A stretch of DNA of 64,000 nt from Pseudonocardia halophobica (GCF_027922425.1 NZ_BSFQ01000019.1:1-64000); one strand, 5' to 3'. Positions 9,059 through 17,434 are shown, counted from the stretch's first letter. Translations and numbers: made by a program. The notes: generated by a model not told the origin, from the letters alone.

Positions 9059-11473
9059 TCACGCCTGGTACCGCACCGCCAGCACGACGATGTCGTCGCC
9101 GGTGTCGGCGGGCGACCCGGCCACCAGGTGGTCGCAGAAGGCCTCCAGGTCCAGGTGCGCCCCGGCCTCCGCGAGGGCGAGCAGCTCGCGGGCGCCGCGG
9201 TCGTCGACGTCGTCGCGGCGCTCGGCGAGCCCGTCGGTGTAGAGCACGAGGGTGGCGCCGGGGACGAGCTCGATCTCCTGGTCGTGCCGCAGCCGGTCCG
9301 GGTCCACCCCGAGCACGACGTCGACGGCGCCGGTCGCGTACCGGGCGGTCCCGGCCGCCTCGACGACCAGCGGGGACGGGTGCCCGGCGTTGGACCAGCG
9401 GAAGAGCCGCTGGTCGCCGCGGAGCAGCACGCGCCCGTGCAGGAGCGTGGTGAAGCGGGTGACGTCGAGGCGCGAGGCGACCCGGTCGAGCCGGCGCAGC
9501 ACGTCCGACGGCGCGCCGTCCGTGTCGAAGGCCAGCGCGCGCAACATGCTGCGGAGCTGCCCCATCGTGGCGGCGGCGGCCAGGTCGTGCCCGGCCACGT
9601 CGCCCACAGCGAGTGCGAGGTCCCCGAACGGCAGCCGGAACACGTCGTACCAGTCGCCGCCGACCTCCAGCTCCGCGGCGGCGGGGCGGTAGCGGGCGGC
9701 GACCTCGATCCCGCCCATGCCGACCTCGGCCATCGCGGGCGGCTCGGTGAGCATCGACTCCTGCAGCGCCAGCGACACCTGCCGGGTCTGCTGGAAGCGT
9801 CGCCCGTGCTCGACGGCGGCCGACGCCCGGGCGGCCAGCTCGGTGACCAGCGCGAGGTCGTCGGCGGTGTAGGGCAGCCGGTCGCCGCAGCTCGCGAACA
9901 GCAGGCCCGCGATCACCCGGCCCCCGGAGATGACCGGCGCGACCAGCCGGGAGTTCATCCGCACCTCGCGGGCCCACGAGTACATCTCGGGGGTGCCGGC
10001 CCAGTGCTCGACCTCGAGCGGGTCGAGCTCCAGCTCGGGCCGGCCGGTCCGCACGCTGCGCGCCAACGGGTGGTCCGACCCGAACACGAACCGTGCCGCG
10101 CCGTCCGCGCCGATGTCGCCGGGCACCGGCGGCAGGCCGGGCGCGGCCCGGGTGACCGAACGACGGCCGTGCACCGGGTGCCCCGGCTCGAGCGGACGGG
10201 CCTCGTCGACGAGGTAGACCCGGCAGAGGTCCGCGAACTCGGGCACGACGGCGTCGGCCAGGGCGAGCAGCTCGGTCTCCGGGTCGAGCGCCCGGTTGAC
10301 GGCGAGGGTGGCCCCGGCCAGGACGTCGAGCCGGTGCCGGGACCGGAACTCGTCGTCGATGTCGGTCTCGGTGCCGACCCACTCGACGAGCCGCCCCTCC
10401 TCGCGGACCGGGACGGCCCGGGACCGGAACCACCGGTACCCGCCGGCGGCCGTGCGCAGCCGGTGGACGTGCTCGAACCCCGCGTCCTCGCCCGTCCGGG
10501 CCCGCGCGACGGCCGCCTCCCACGCCGCCCGCTTGCGCCGGCGGTCCTCGGGGTGGATGGCGTCGAGGAAGCCCCAGCCCGCGTACTCGTGCGGGGCCTG
10601 CCCGGCGACGGCCCGGTAGCTCGGCGAGTCCTCGCGCGCGCTGCCGTCGGGCTCGCGGATCCACACGGCGGCCGACGTGGCGTCGACGAGGCTGCGGTAG
10701 CGGCGCAGCAGCGACTCGCGGGCCGCGGCCAGCTCGGCGAGCTCGCGCCGGGTGTGCTCGGCCTCGGTGATGTCGACGACCACGAGGCCGGCGCCGAGGA
10801 CGCTGCCGTCCCGGTCGTGGACGGGGTAGCAGTTGACCATCCAGGACTGCTCCGGGCCGCGGCCGTGCCACAGCCGCCCGGTGAAGGGGCTCTGGGTGAT
10901 CGGCCGGTCCTCGTCGAGCACCCGGCGCAGCAGCCGGCCGATCCGGACGCCCGTCTCGCCGTGCACCTCCTCCAGGGAACGCCCGATCCGGTCGTCGGCC
11001 GAGCCGCCGTCGATCGTGGTCACGGCGGAGTTGACCCGCCGGAACCGCAGGTCGTGGTCGAAGTACGCCAACCCGACCGGGGCGTTCTGCCACAACGCGT
11101 CGAGCAGCGAGAACGCCTCGACGCCGACGCGCGCGTCCGTGGCGTCCTGCAGCACCCCGACCACGGCGACCTCCCCGGACCCGGGTGCGGCGTGCACGTA
11201 GAGGAGGCGCCCGGTGGGCACCACGGCCGGCAGCGGGTCGCTCACCCGCCCGGAACGGGCGCGGGCCAGCATGTCCCGGGCCGCGGCGAGGTCGACCGGC
11301 GGCCGGACCGGGTCGAGGCCGCTGCGGCCGACGACCGTGTCTGCCGACCAGCCCGTGAGCCGCGCGGCCTCGGCGCTCCACAGGAGCACGCCGCCCGTGG
11401 CGTCGAGCGCGAACAGGCCCACCGGCAGGTCGGCGACGACGTCCGCCGCGAGCTGTGCCTGCGGCCCGTGCAT
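9059..11473 (-). CDS. PAS/PAS/PAS/GAF sensor with SpoIIE-type PP2C phosphatase
   Basis: An 804-residue soluble sensor phosphatase. Three PAS modules are visible at roughly 10-115, 120-245 (WQNAPVGLAYFDHDLRFRRVN) and 265-380 (the last ending in WVGTETDIDDE), followed by a GAF domain near 390-545. The C-terminal SpoIIE/RsbU phosphatase spans about 575-803, with GGDWYDVF, GDVAGHD, SNAGHPSP and DGLAERRDD carrying the metal-binding Asp residues. Such proteins usually dephosphorylate anti-sigma-factor antagonists in response to ligand or redox cues. No antagonist or anti-sigma kinase is adjacent. The ATG start is supported by CATAAT six bases upstream. It is divergent from an AraC-type regulator. 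Confidence 0.9.
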   Translation of the reverse strand: MHGPQAQLAADVVADLPVGLFALDATGGVLLWSAEAARLTGWSADTVVGRSGLDPVRPPVDLAAARDMLARARSGRVSDPLPAVVPTGRLLYVHAAPGSGEVAVVGVLQDATDARVGVEAFSLLDALWQNAPVGLAYFDHDLRFRRVNSAVTTIDGGSADDRIGRSLEEVHGETGVRIGRLLRRVLDEDRPITQSPFTGRLWHGRGPEQSWMVNCYPVHDRDGSVLGAGLVVVDITEAEHTRRELAELAAARESLLRRYRSLVDATSAAVWIREPDGSAREDSPSYRAVAGQAPHEYAGWGFLDAIHPEDRRRKRAAWEAAVARARTGEDAGFEHVHRLRTAAGGYRWFRSRAVPVREEGRLVEWVGTETDIDDEFRSRHRLDVLAGATLAVNRALDPETELLALADAVVPEFADLCRVYLVDEARPLEPGHPVHGRRSVTRAAPGLPPVPGDIGADGAARFVFGSDHPLARSVRTGRPELELDPLEVEHWAGTPEMYSWAREVRMNSRLVAPVISGGRVIAGLLFASCGDRLPYTADDLALVTELAARASAAVEHGRRFQQTRQVSLALQESMLTEPPAMAEVGMGGIEVAARYRPAAAELEVGGDWYDVFRLPFGDLALAVGDVAGHDLAAAATMGQLRSMLRALAFDTDGAPSDVLRRLDRVASRLDVTRFTTLLHGRVLLRGDQRLFRWSNAGHPSPLVVEAAGTARYATGAVDVVLGVDPDRLRHDQEIELVPGATLVLYTDGLAERRDDVDDRGARELLALAEAGAHLDLEAFCDHLVAGSPADTGDDIVVLAVRYQA

Positions 11474-11479
11474 CCGCGC

Positions 11480-11485
11480 ATTATG
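11480..11485 (-). promoter_or_regulatory. -10 element for the SpoIIE phosphatase gene
   Basis: On the minus strand the sequence is CATAAT, unusually AT-rich here, followed by six bases and the ATG. This implies a leaderless transcript. Confidence 0.5.
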
Positions 11486-11526
11486 GGGGCTCGCGCCGAT
11501 CGGGCGATACGGGCCACACTCGGGCG

Positions 11527-12372
11527 GTGGAGGCGGACGAGTACGTGACCGTGGCGCCGCATCCGGCGCTGCGCCGCTACGTCCGCCGCCTGCAGGGGTA
11601 CCGGGAGTTCAGCGCCACGCCGCTGCGCCGGTTGCAGGCCCCCGTCGGGTCGTGCGCGTTGATCCTCGGCTTCGGCGGTCCGCTGCGGCTCCACGGGCCC
11701 GCCGGACCGGCCGTGCCGTCCTCGCCCCGCGCGTTCCTGGCCGGGATGCAGACCGCGGCGGTGCACACCGAGTTCCGCGGCCACCAGCACGGGGTGCAGG
11801 TGGATCTCACGCCGCTCGGGGTGTTCGTGCTGCTCGGGCGGCCGACGGCGGAGCTCACCGGCGCGGTCCCCGCCCTCGACGAGCTCGACGACCCCGGGCT
11901 GGCGGCCCTGCCCGACCGGCTCGCCGCGGAACCGGACTGGCCGGCGCGGTTCGCGCACGTCGAGGCGTTCCTGGCCGGACGGCTGCTCGCGGACACCGCC
12001 CGCACGCCCGATCCCGAGGTCGCCTGGGCCTGGCGGGCCCTGGTGCGCCGGGCCGGCCTGGTCGGGATCGCCGAGCTGGCCGCGGAGACGGGCTGGAGCC
12101 GCCGGCACCTGCTCGACCGGTTCCGGGCGCAGGTCGGGCTGGCCCCGAAGACCGCAGCCCGGGTGCTGCGCTTCGAGCGGGCGGCCGGGCTGGTCGTCGG
12201 CGGCGGGCCGTTCGGGGCGCCCGGCCCGCGGCACGACCTCGCCACCGTGGCCGCGGAGTGCGGGTACGCCGACCAGGCCCATCTGACGAGGGAGTTCCGC
12301 GCGCTGGCCGGGATCACGCCGTCGGCCTACCGGTGCGCATTCGTTCAAGCCACGCCGGTCGCGGGCTCCTAG
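11527..12372 (+). CDS. AraC family transcriptional regulator
   Basis: A 281-residue regulator. The N-terminal ~150 residues form a ligand-type domain (LRRYVRRLQGYREFS, LILGFGGPLRL, GVQVDLTPLGVFVLLGRP). The C-terminal ~110 residues carry two helix-turn-helix units: GIAELAAETGWSRRHLLDRF and VAAECGYADQAHLTREFRAL followed by GITPSAYR. The GTG at 11527 was chosen because the domain begins at once and the next gene upstream is only 53 bases away, divergent. The target is unknown; the divergent sensor phosphatase or the downstream VOC/YjbR/hydrolase set are the natural candidates. Confidence 0.88.
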   Translation: MEADEYVTVAPHPALRRYVRRLQGYREFSATPLRRLQAPVGSCALILGFGGPLRLHGPAGPAVPSSPRAFLAGMQTAAVHTEFRGHQHGVQVDLTPLGVFVLLGRPTAELTGAVPALDELDDPGLAALPDRLAAEPDWPARFAHVEAFLAGRLLADTARTPDPEVAWAWRALVRRAGLVGIAELAAETGWSRRHLLDRFRAQVGLAPKTAARVLRFERAAGLVVGGGPFGAPGPRHDLATVAAECGYADQAHLTREFRALAGITPSAYRCAFVQATPVAGS

Positions 12373-12375
12373 GTT
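12370..12375 (+). promoter_or_regulatory. -10 element for the VOC gene
   Basis: TAGGTT overlaps the stop codon of the AraC gene and sits seven bases before the ATG at 12383, suggesting leaderless expression of the downstream genes. Confidence 0.4.
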
Positions 12376-12382
12376 CTCCGGC

Positions 12383-12757
12383 ATGGGCATCCACGTGACA
12401 CTGCGCTACGACGACCCGCGCGCCGCGCTCGACTTCCTCACGGGCACCCTCGGGCTGACCCCCGGCCACGTCATGACGGCCGACGACGGGTCGATCGGGC
12501 ACGCCGAGGCGTACTGGGAGGACACGGCGGTCATGATCGGCACCCGGTCGGGCGGGGACGACCGCTTCGACACCGGCCGCGCCGTCCTCTACCTCACCAC
12601 CGACACCCCGGACGCCCTGCACGACAAGGCGATCGGTGCCGGGGCCGAGCTGGTGTACGGGCTGACGGACCAGCCCTACGGGTCCCGCGAGTTCGCCGTC
12701 GCCGACCCGGAGGGCAACGTCTGGTGCTTCGGGACCTACCGCCCGGCGGCCCCGTGA
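12383..12757 (+). CDS. VOC (glyoxalase/bleomycin resistance) family protein
   Basis: A 124-residue protein with two beta-alpha-beta-beta-beta modules typical of the vicinal oxygen chelate fold: LRYDDPRAALDFLTGTLGL in the first, and VLYLTTDTPDALHDKAIGAG through SREFAVADPEGNVWCFGTY in the second. The ending DPEGNxWxFGTY is usual in this family. Members are metal-dependent lyases, dioxygenases or drug-binding proteins, so activity is not predictable. Its stop overlaps the start of the YjbR gene by 4 bases (GTGA), indicating translational coupling. Confidence 0.85.
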   Translation: MGIHVTLRYDDPRAALDFLTGTLGLTPGHVMTADDGSIGHAEAYWEDTAVMIGTRSGGDDRFDTGRAVLYLTTDTPDALHDKAIGAGAELVYGLTDQPYGSREFAVADPEGNVWCFGTYRPAAP

Positions 12758-13125
12758 GCACGGTGGCCCCGCTCGAGCGGCTCCGGGCGCTCTGCCTCGC
12801 GCTGCCCGAGGTCACCGAGAAGATCAGCCACGGGGAACCGGCGTGGTTCGTGCGCAGGACCTTCGTGACCTACGCCGACCACCACCACGACGACCGGCTC
12901 GCCTTCTGGTGCGCCGCGCCGCCCGGGGTGCAGGAGGAGCTGGTCGCGACCGATCCGGGGCGGTTCTTCCGGCCGCCCTACGTCGGCACCCGCGGCTGGG
13001 TGGGCGTCCGGCTCGACGTCGAGGTCGACTGGGACGAGATCGCCGAGCTCGTCACGGACGCCTACCGCACCGTGGCCCCGCGGAAGCTGATCGAACGCCT
13101 GGCCTCCCTAGACTCGCGGCCGTGA
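12754..13125 (+). CDS. MmcQ/YjbR family DNA-binding-fold protein
   Basis: A 123-residue protein with the MmcQ/YjbR (CyaY-like) fold: LRALCLALPEVTEKISHGEPAW, then FVTYADHHHDDRLAFWC, FFRPPYVGTRGWVGVRLD and WDEIAELVTDAYRTVAPRKL. The family is widespread and poorly characterised; a DNA-binding role is proposed from structure only. Start and stop overlap the neighbouring genes (GTGA at both ends), so it is the middle of a tight three-gene unit. A second family member lies at 55337-55672. Confidence 0.85.
   Translation: MSTVAPLERLRALCLALPEVTEKISHGEPAWFVRRTFVTYADHHHDDRLAFWCAAPPGVQEELVATDPGRFFRPPYVGTRGWVGVRLDVEVDWDEIAELVTDAYRTVAPRKLIERLASLDSRP
13109..13114 (+). promoter_or_regulatory. -10 element inside the YjbR gene for the hydrolase
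   Basis: TAGACT followed by seven bases and the GTG at 13122. This would allow leaderless expression of the hydrolase independent of the upstream genes. Confidence 0.4.
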
Positions 13126-13865
13126 ACCGGGTCGAGATCGATGGCGCCGCCTACGAGTACGAGGACGTGCCCGGCACCGGTGCCCCGCTGCTGTTCCTGC
13201 ACGAGGGGCTGGGGTCGGTGGGGCTGTGGCGCGGCTTCCACCGGCGCGTCGCCGAGGCCACCGGCCGCCGGGTGGTCGCCTACTCCCGGCTCGGCCACGG
13301 CTTCTCGGACCTCCCGCCCGCCAAGCGCACCGTCAGGTTCATGCACGAGGAGGCCGCGAGCGTCGTCCCCGCACTCGTCGAGGCGCTTGACCTCGGCGAG
13401 CCGGTCCTGGTGGGGCACAGCGACGGCGGCTCGATCGCGCTGCTGGCCGCCGCGGACCTGCCGGTGTCCGGGCTGGTCGTGCTGGCCCCGCACGTGCTGG
13501 TCGAGGAGATCGGGCTGCGGGCGATCGAGGAGGCCAAGCGCGCCTTCGAGTCCGGCGACCTGGCCCGGCGGATGGCCCGCCACCACAGCGACGCCGAGGT
13601 GTGCTTCCGGAACTGGAACGACGTCTGGCTCGACCCCGCGTTCCGGGAGTGGGACCTGCGCCCGGAGCTCGCCAGGATCACCTGCCCGGTGCTGGGCATC
13701 CAGGGCGACGCCGACCCGTACGGCACCGCCGTCCATGTCGAGGCGGTCCGCGACGCCGCCCGCGGCGACACCGACCTCCTGTTCCTCCACGGCGGCCACG
13801 CCCCGCACCTCGAGCGCCCCGCCCTCGTCGACGCCGCGGTCGCGGGCTGGCTCACCGACCTGTGA
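13122..13865 (+). CDS. Alpha/beta fold hydrolase
   Basis: A 247-residue single-domain hydrolase. LLFLHEGLGS is the oxyanion loop, with HEG instead of the usual HGG/HGF. YSRLGHGFSD follows. The nucleophile elbow GHSDGGS carries the catalytic Ser, the acid lies in GIQGDADPYG, and the catalytic His is in GGHAPHLERP. Close families hydrolyse esters, C-C bonds or lactones. The GTG start overlaps the YjbR stop by 4 bases. The stop codon lies inside the left arm of the strong hairpin repeat at 13862-13901. Confidence 0.87.
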   Translation: MNRVEIDGAAYEYEDVPGTGAPLLFLHEGLGSVGLWRGFHRRVAEATGRRVVAYSRLGHGFSDLPPAKRTVRFMHEEAASVVPALVEALDLGEPVLVGHSDGGSIALLAAADLPVSGLVVLAPHVLVEEIGLRAIEEAKRAFESGDLARRMARHHSDAEVCFRNWNDVWLDPAFREWDLRPELARITCPVLGIQGDADPYGTAVHVEAVRDAARGDTDLLFLHGGHAPHLERPALVDAAVAGWLTDL

Positions 13866-13901
13866 GTGGCGATAGTCGCTGGAGCGACTATCGCCACTCA
13901 C
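13862..13901. repeat. Perfect 19-bp inverted repeat (REP-like hairpin, copy 1)
   Basis: The left arm GTGAGTGGCGATAGTCGCT is followed by GG and the exact reverse complement. It starts one base before the hydrolase stop codon and lies between convergent genes, so it can act as a terminator on both strands. A second copy with two arm mismatches lies at 47669-47708, so this is a dispersed element and not just a local terminator. Confidence 0.85.
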
Positions 13902-13917
13902 GACGTGGAGCCGCCGG

Positions 13918-14973
13918 TCAGGAGCCCGGGGAGGCGAGGAGGAGCCCGACGAGCTCCCGCCGGCTCCGGACGCCCGTCTTGTCGAAGACCGACTTGAGGT
14001 GGTCCTGCACGGTGTGCGCCGAGATGAGCAGCGCAGCCGAGATCTCGCGGGTCGACCGTCCCCGCAGCACCAGCGTGGCGACCTCCGCCTCGCGCGGGGT
14101 GAGGGCGTGCGCCGCCAGCCGGGCCGCCGTCGTCGAGCCCGGCCCGGTCGAGTCGAGGACCACGGACACCAGGCCGGTGCCGCCGGCCGGTCCCGTCAGC
14201 CGCGACGCGCTCAGGCGCACCCAGCCGCCGGGCCTGGTGCGCACGGTGCAGCCCAGCGGTGTCGGTCCCCGATCCCGTTCCGCCGCCAGCAGTGCCGCCG
14301 CCACCGCCTGCACGGCGACGGGCAGCTCGCCCGGGCCGTCGTCGAGCAGCTCCGCCAGGGCCCGGGCCTCCGGCGTGCTCGCCACGAGGGCGAGATCGTC
14401 GGACACCAGCAGGACACCGGGCCGGTCCGGTCCGGCCGTGGCCGCCGCACGCACCGCCGCGTCCCGGATCCCCGCGGCCAGGTGCGGCCCGACCCGGGCG
14501 ACCAGCTCCAGCTCCCGCCGGGTGAACCCGCGCTCGCCGTCCTCACGGTGCAGGCACAGGTAGCCCCAGCACTCGGAGCCCGCGACGAGGGCCGCCCGCA
14601 GCTCGTCGCCCAGCCCGAGGGGAAGCATGATCTCGCCGTAGCGCGGGCTCGCCGCGCGCTCGCCCCTCGTCGCGAGGTCGAGCGAGCTCACGTGCCGGGG
14701 CGCGGTCGCGAGCGCGGCGAACCGGTTGACGTCCGACCCGGAGAACTCGTTCTCCAGGAACCGCGCGGTCGAACCCGCCAGCGGCTCCTCCGCGTAGGCG
14801 CCGGTGAACAGGAGGGTCACCGGGTCCGCGGTGGCGACGAACGCCGCAGCGACCGGCACGATCCTGCGCAGCGACCGCAGGACCCGCTGCCGCAGGTCCG
14901 GCAGCGACAGGCCCGCGTGGCACTGCCGGACGAGCTCGCGCTCGACCCGCCCGCGGTCCACCCGCCCGGCCAT
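13918..14973 (-). CDS. LuxR-type transcriptional regulator
   Basis: A 351-residue regulator. The N-terminal ~160 residues resemble a GAF-like sensory region (RSLRRIVPVAAAFVATADPVTLLFTG, GDELRAALVAGSECWGYLCL). The C-terminal LuxR/GerE helix-turn-helix is clear: LTPREAEVATLVLRGRSTREISAALLISAHTVQDHLKSVFDKTGVRSRRELV. An upstream in-frame start at 15009 adds 12 low-complexity residues. I prefer 14973 because of a GGAGGA upstream, but spacing is long and the choice is open. It is divergent from the SnoaL-like gene, a plausible target. Confidence 0.87.
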   Translation of the reverse strand: MAGRVDRGRVERELVRQCHAGLSLPDLRQRVLRSLRRIVPVAAAFVATADPVTLLFTGAYAEEPLAGSTARFLENEFSGSDVNRFAALATAPRHVSSLDLATRGERAASPRYGEIMLPLGLGDELRAALVAGSECWGYLCLHREDGERGFTRRELELVARVGPHLAAGIRDAAVRAAATAGPDRPGVLLVSDDLALVASTPEARALAELLDDGPGELPVAVQAVAAALLAAERDRGPTPLGCTVRTRPGGWVRLSASRLTGPAGGTGLVSVVLDSTGPGSTTAARLAAHALTPREAEVATLVLRGRSTREISAALLISAHTVQDHLKSVFDKTGVRSRRELVGLLLASPGS

Positions 14974-15059
14974 CGGTGCAGTGTCGTCCTCCGCGCGACC
15001 GGGGGCCATCCCAGATCGGTGGGATGGCCGGCGGCCACGGGTGGGCGGACCCTCCCGCC

Positions 15060-15524
15060 ATGAGCACCGACACCACCACCGATCGGCTCGCCGGCACGAA
15101 GCAGCTCGTGGACGAGTTCATCCAGGCCCTCTTCACGCGGGGCGAGCTCGACGCCGTGGACCGCTACCTCGCCCCTCACTTCGTCGACCACGACCCGCCG
15201 GTGCCGGACGTCCCGGCCGGTCGGGAGGCCCTGCGCCGCGCTGCGGCGATGTTCCGGGCGGCCTTCCCCGACTGGCACAGCGACCTCGAGCAGCTGGTGG
15301 CCGAGGGCGACGTCGTCGTCGAGCGGTTCACGGCCCGCGGCACGCACCGGGGCGAGATCATGGGCGTCCCGCCGACCGGTGCCACGGTGGTGCTGCGCGG
15401 GATCAACGTCTTCCGGGTCGAGGGTGACCGCATCGTCGAGCGCTGGGGCCAGCTGGACGAGCTGGGCCTGCTCCGTCAGCTGGGGCTGGTCCCCGCCGCG
15501 GTCAGCGCGCCGACCAGCCGGTGA
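15060..15524 (+). CDS. SnoaL-like ester cyclase family protein
   Basis: A 154-residue protein of the SnoaL-like polyketide cyclase superfamily: KQLVDEFIQALFTRGELDAVDRYLAPHFVDHDPP, FRAAFPDWHSDLEQLVAEGDVVVERF, TARGTHRGEIMGVPPTGATV and FRVEGDRIVERWGQLDELGLLRQLG. The Asp/His pattern HDPPVP and the DWH motif match the family. Most members are annotated as ester cyclases without known substrates. Its last 23 bases overlap the convergent PPOX gene. Confidence 0.85.
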   Translation: MSTDTTTDRLAGTKQLVDEFIQALFTRGELDAVDRYLAPHFVDHDPPVPDVPAGREALRRAAAMFRAAFPDWHSDLEQLVAEGDVVVERFTARGTHRGEIMGVPPTGATVVLRGINVFRVEGDRIVERWGQLDELGLLRQLGLVPAAVSAPTSR

Positions 15525-15924
15525 TCCTCTCCGGCGTCAGGACGAGCAGCGGGCCGCGCGGCCGCGCGTCGCGGTAGGGCGGGTACTTCGCCTGCAGGGC
15601 GTCGAGCGCCCGCTCCCGCAGCGCGCCGGCCTCGTGGACCGCCGCGCTGCCGTCCACCCGGACCCACCACAGCTGCGCCCAGTCGTCGGCGTACTCGTCG
15701 ACGACGACGGCGGCCCGCGGATCCCGTGCGACGTCCGCGAGCCGGGCCAGCCTCGTGCTCCGCTTCGGCTTCACCTCGTCGACGGCCGAGCAGATCAGGC
15801 CGTCGACCAGCGCGAACGTGATCGGGACGAGCCGGGGCGTGCCGTCCGCACGCAGCGTGGCGAGCCGGGCGACGGGGTGCGCCGCGAGCCGCTCCCGGCA
15901 CGCGCGCTCGTCGAGGGACGGCAC
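15502..15924 (-). CDS. PPOX-class F420-dependent oxidoreductase
   Basis: A 140-residue split-barrel protein: RLAAHPVARLATLRADGTPRLVPITFALVDG, KRSTRLARLADVARDPRAAVVVDEYADDW and LWWVRVDGSAAVHEAG, ending PLLVLTPERITGW. This order (ATLRADGTPRLVPI ... DPRAAVVVDEY ... WWVRVDG) is characteristic of actinobacterial pyridoxamine-oxidase-like enzymes of the TIGR03668 group that use F420. The GTG start has TAGGCT six bases upstream. The 3' end overlaps the convergent gene by 23 bases. Confidence 0.85.
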   Translation of the reverse strand: MPSLDERACRERLAAHPVARLATLRADGTPRLVPITFALVDGLICSAVDEVKPKRSTRLARLADVARDPRAAVVVDEYADDWAQLWWVRVDGSAAVHEAGALRERALDALQAKYPPYRDARPRGPLLVLTPERITGWSAR

Positions 15925-15930
15925 CCGCCG

Positions 15931-15936
15931 AGCCTA
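15931..15936 (-). promoter_or_regulatory. -10 element for the PPOX gene
   Basis: TAGGCT on the minus strand with six bases to the GTG start. The SMP-30 gene ends between the two elements, so expression can be independent. Confidence 0.4.
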
Positions 15937-16821
15937 CGACGCCAGGGGCACCTCGACGCGGGTCGACAGCAGCACCGCGTCCCGGGTGTCCCGGCGCTCG
16001 TGCTCGAGGAAGCTGGGGGCGGCGGCCAGGAAGAGGGTGCGGCCGTCCTCGCCGCCCAGCGCCACGGCGTAGGTCTGCAGCTCGCCGAGCGTGATCTCGT
16101 CGAGGATCTCCCCGCCCTCGCGGACCCGGACGGCGCGGTGGTGGTCGGCGTCGGCCACCCAGATCGCGCCCTCGGCGTCGGGCTCGGCGATGCCGTCGGG
16201 CACCACGGACAGGCCGGGCAGCATCTCGCCGATGTTCCGCGAGGCGGGCAGGTCGCCGAACCGGGCCCAGTCCCGCCGGCCGCCGAGGGAGCCGTCCGGC
16301 CGGATGTCGAAGGCGGACATGCGGTTGCCGAAGCTCTCCGCGACGACGAGCGTGTCGTCCCGGACCACCGTGCCGTTCGGGAAGTAGACCTCCTCGGCCA
16401 CGACCTCCGCCGCGCCGTCGGGGTCGACCCGCATGACCAGCCCGGGCTCCAGGTCGGCGCCCCCCATCAGGTCGAAGCCGAAGCACCCGACCCAGCAGCG
16501 GCCCTGCCGGTCGACCGCCATGTCGTTGAGCACCCCTCGGGCGAGGCCGCTCAGGTCGGCGTGCGTGACCAGCGTGCCGTCCTGCTCCCGGCGCAGGATC
16601 TTCTGGTCGCGCATCGACACGATCAGCACCCGGCCGTCGGGCAGCAGCCCGGTCCCCGAGGGCTGGGCGGGCACGGTCGCCTCGACCCGCAGGTCGCTCC
16701 CGTCGGCCTCGGCGCTGAGCACCCGGTGGGTGTAGAAGTCGCTCACCCAGACCCGGCCCCCGCGCCAGCGCGGGCCCTCCAGGAACGACAGCTTCTCCAG
16801 CACGACGGTCGGCTCGGCCAC
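15934..16821 (-). CDS. SMP-30/gluconolactonase/LRE family protein
   Basis: A 295-residue six-bladed beta-propeller. FLEGPRWRGGRVWVSDFYTHRV has the metal-ligand Glu. PSGTGLLPDGRVLIVSM, LNDMAVDRQGRCWVG with the conserved Asn-Asp, and VVPDGIAEPDAEGAIWVADADH also carry family signatures. The family hydrolyses sugar lactones or other small esters using a divalent metal. The GTG at 16821 is preceded by GGAGGGGG at ideal spacing, so a 38-residue upstream extension is rejected. The gene precedes PPOX on the same strand with a 9-base gap. Confidence 0.88.
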   Translation of the reverse strand: MAEPTVVLEKLSFLEGPRWRGGRVWVSDFYTHRVLSAEADGSDLRVEATVPAQPSGTGLLPDGRVLIVSMRDQKILRREQDGTLVTHADLSGLARGVLNDMAVDRQGRCWVGCFGFDLMGGADLEPGLVMRVDPDGAAEVVAEEVYFPNGTVVRDDTLVVAESFGNRMSAFDIRPDGSLGGRRDWARFGDLPASRNIGEMLPGLSVVPDGIAEPDAEGAIWVADADHHRAVRVREGGEILDEITLGELQTYAVALGGEDGRTLFLAAAPSFLEHERRDTRDAVLLSTRVEVPLAS

Positions 16822-16840
16822 GCGGCCCCCTCCGGTCCGG

Positions 16841-16860
16841 CCCCCGCTCCGGTGCGGGGG
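16841..16860 (-). terminator. Candidate hairpin after the GNAT gene
   Basis: CCCCCGC, a six-base loop TCCGGT, then GCGGGGG, in the 91-base gap downstream of the acetyltransferase on the minus strand. There is no T-run, as is usual in this GC range. Confidence 0.35.
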
Positions 16861-16912
16861 CGACCGGGTCAGTCTGGTGCGGGGCGGGCAGCCGGTCGAG
16901 ACCGTCCGACGA

Positions 16913-17434
16913 TCACGGTGCCCGGTCGTCGTCAAGGGAGCGCTGGTAGAGCGCGGTGTCGAGGACCCGGCCGTGCTTGCGCCCGACCCCGCGCAGCACC
17001 CCGACCTCGCGGAACCCGGCCCGCAGGTGCAGCGCGACCGAGGCCGGGTTGCCCTCCGGGTCCGCGATCACGGCGACGACCTGCTCGAACCCGGCCGTGC
17101 GGCACTCGTCGAGCAGGCGAGTGAGCAGCGCCCCGCCCAGACCGCGCCCGGCCGCGTCCTCGGCGAGGTACACCGTGTTCTCGACGGTCCGCCGGTACGC
17201 GGCCTTGGCGCCCCGCCAGGGCGAGGCGTACGCGAACCCGGCGACCCGGCCGTCGAGCTCGGCGACGAGGAAGGGCAGGGCGCCCGCGGTGAGCGCGGCG
17301 AGCTTGGCCTGCCACGTGTCCAGGTCCGGAACCTCCTCGTCGAACGTCGTGACCGTTCGCTCGACGTACGGGGCGTAGACCGCCGCGACGGCCGGCAGGT
17401 CGTCGAGGGTCGCGGGCCGGACGGGTCGGTGCAC
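16913..17434 (-). CDS. GNAT acetyltransferase (phosphinothricin acetyltransferase-like)
   Basis: A 173-residue N-acetyltransferase. VRPATLDDLPAVAAVYAPYV opens the GNAT fold. PFLVAELDGRVAGFAYASPWRGAKAAYRRTVENTVYL, then AAGRGLGGALLTRLLDECR (the acetyl-CoA pyrophosphate loop) and FREVGVLRGVGRKHGRVLDTALYQRSL follow the order of the Bar/Pat/MddA group, which acetylates phosphinothricin or methionine sulfoximine-like substrates. The GTG at 17434 is chosen because the domain begins there and CATCAT lies six bases upstream. An upstream TTG at 17494 is also open. It is divergent from pirin. Confidence 0.87.
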   Translation of the reverse strand: MHRPVRPATLDDLPAVAAVYAPYVERTVTTFDEEVPDLDTWQAKLAALTAGALPFLVAELDGRVAGFAYASPWRGAKAAYRRTVENTVYLAEDAAGRGLGGALLTRLLDECRTAGFEQVVAVIADPEGNPASVALHLRAGFREVGVLRGVGRKHGRVLDTALYQRSLDDDRAP

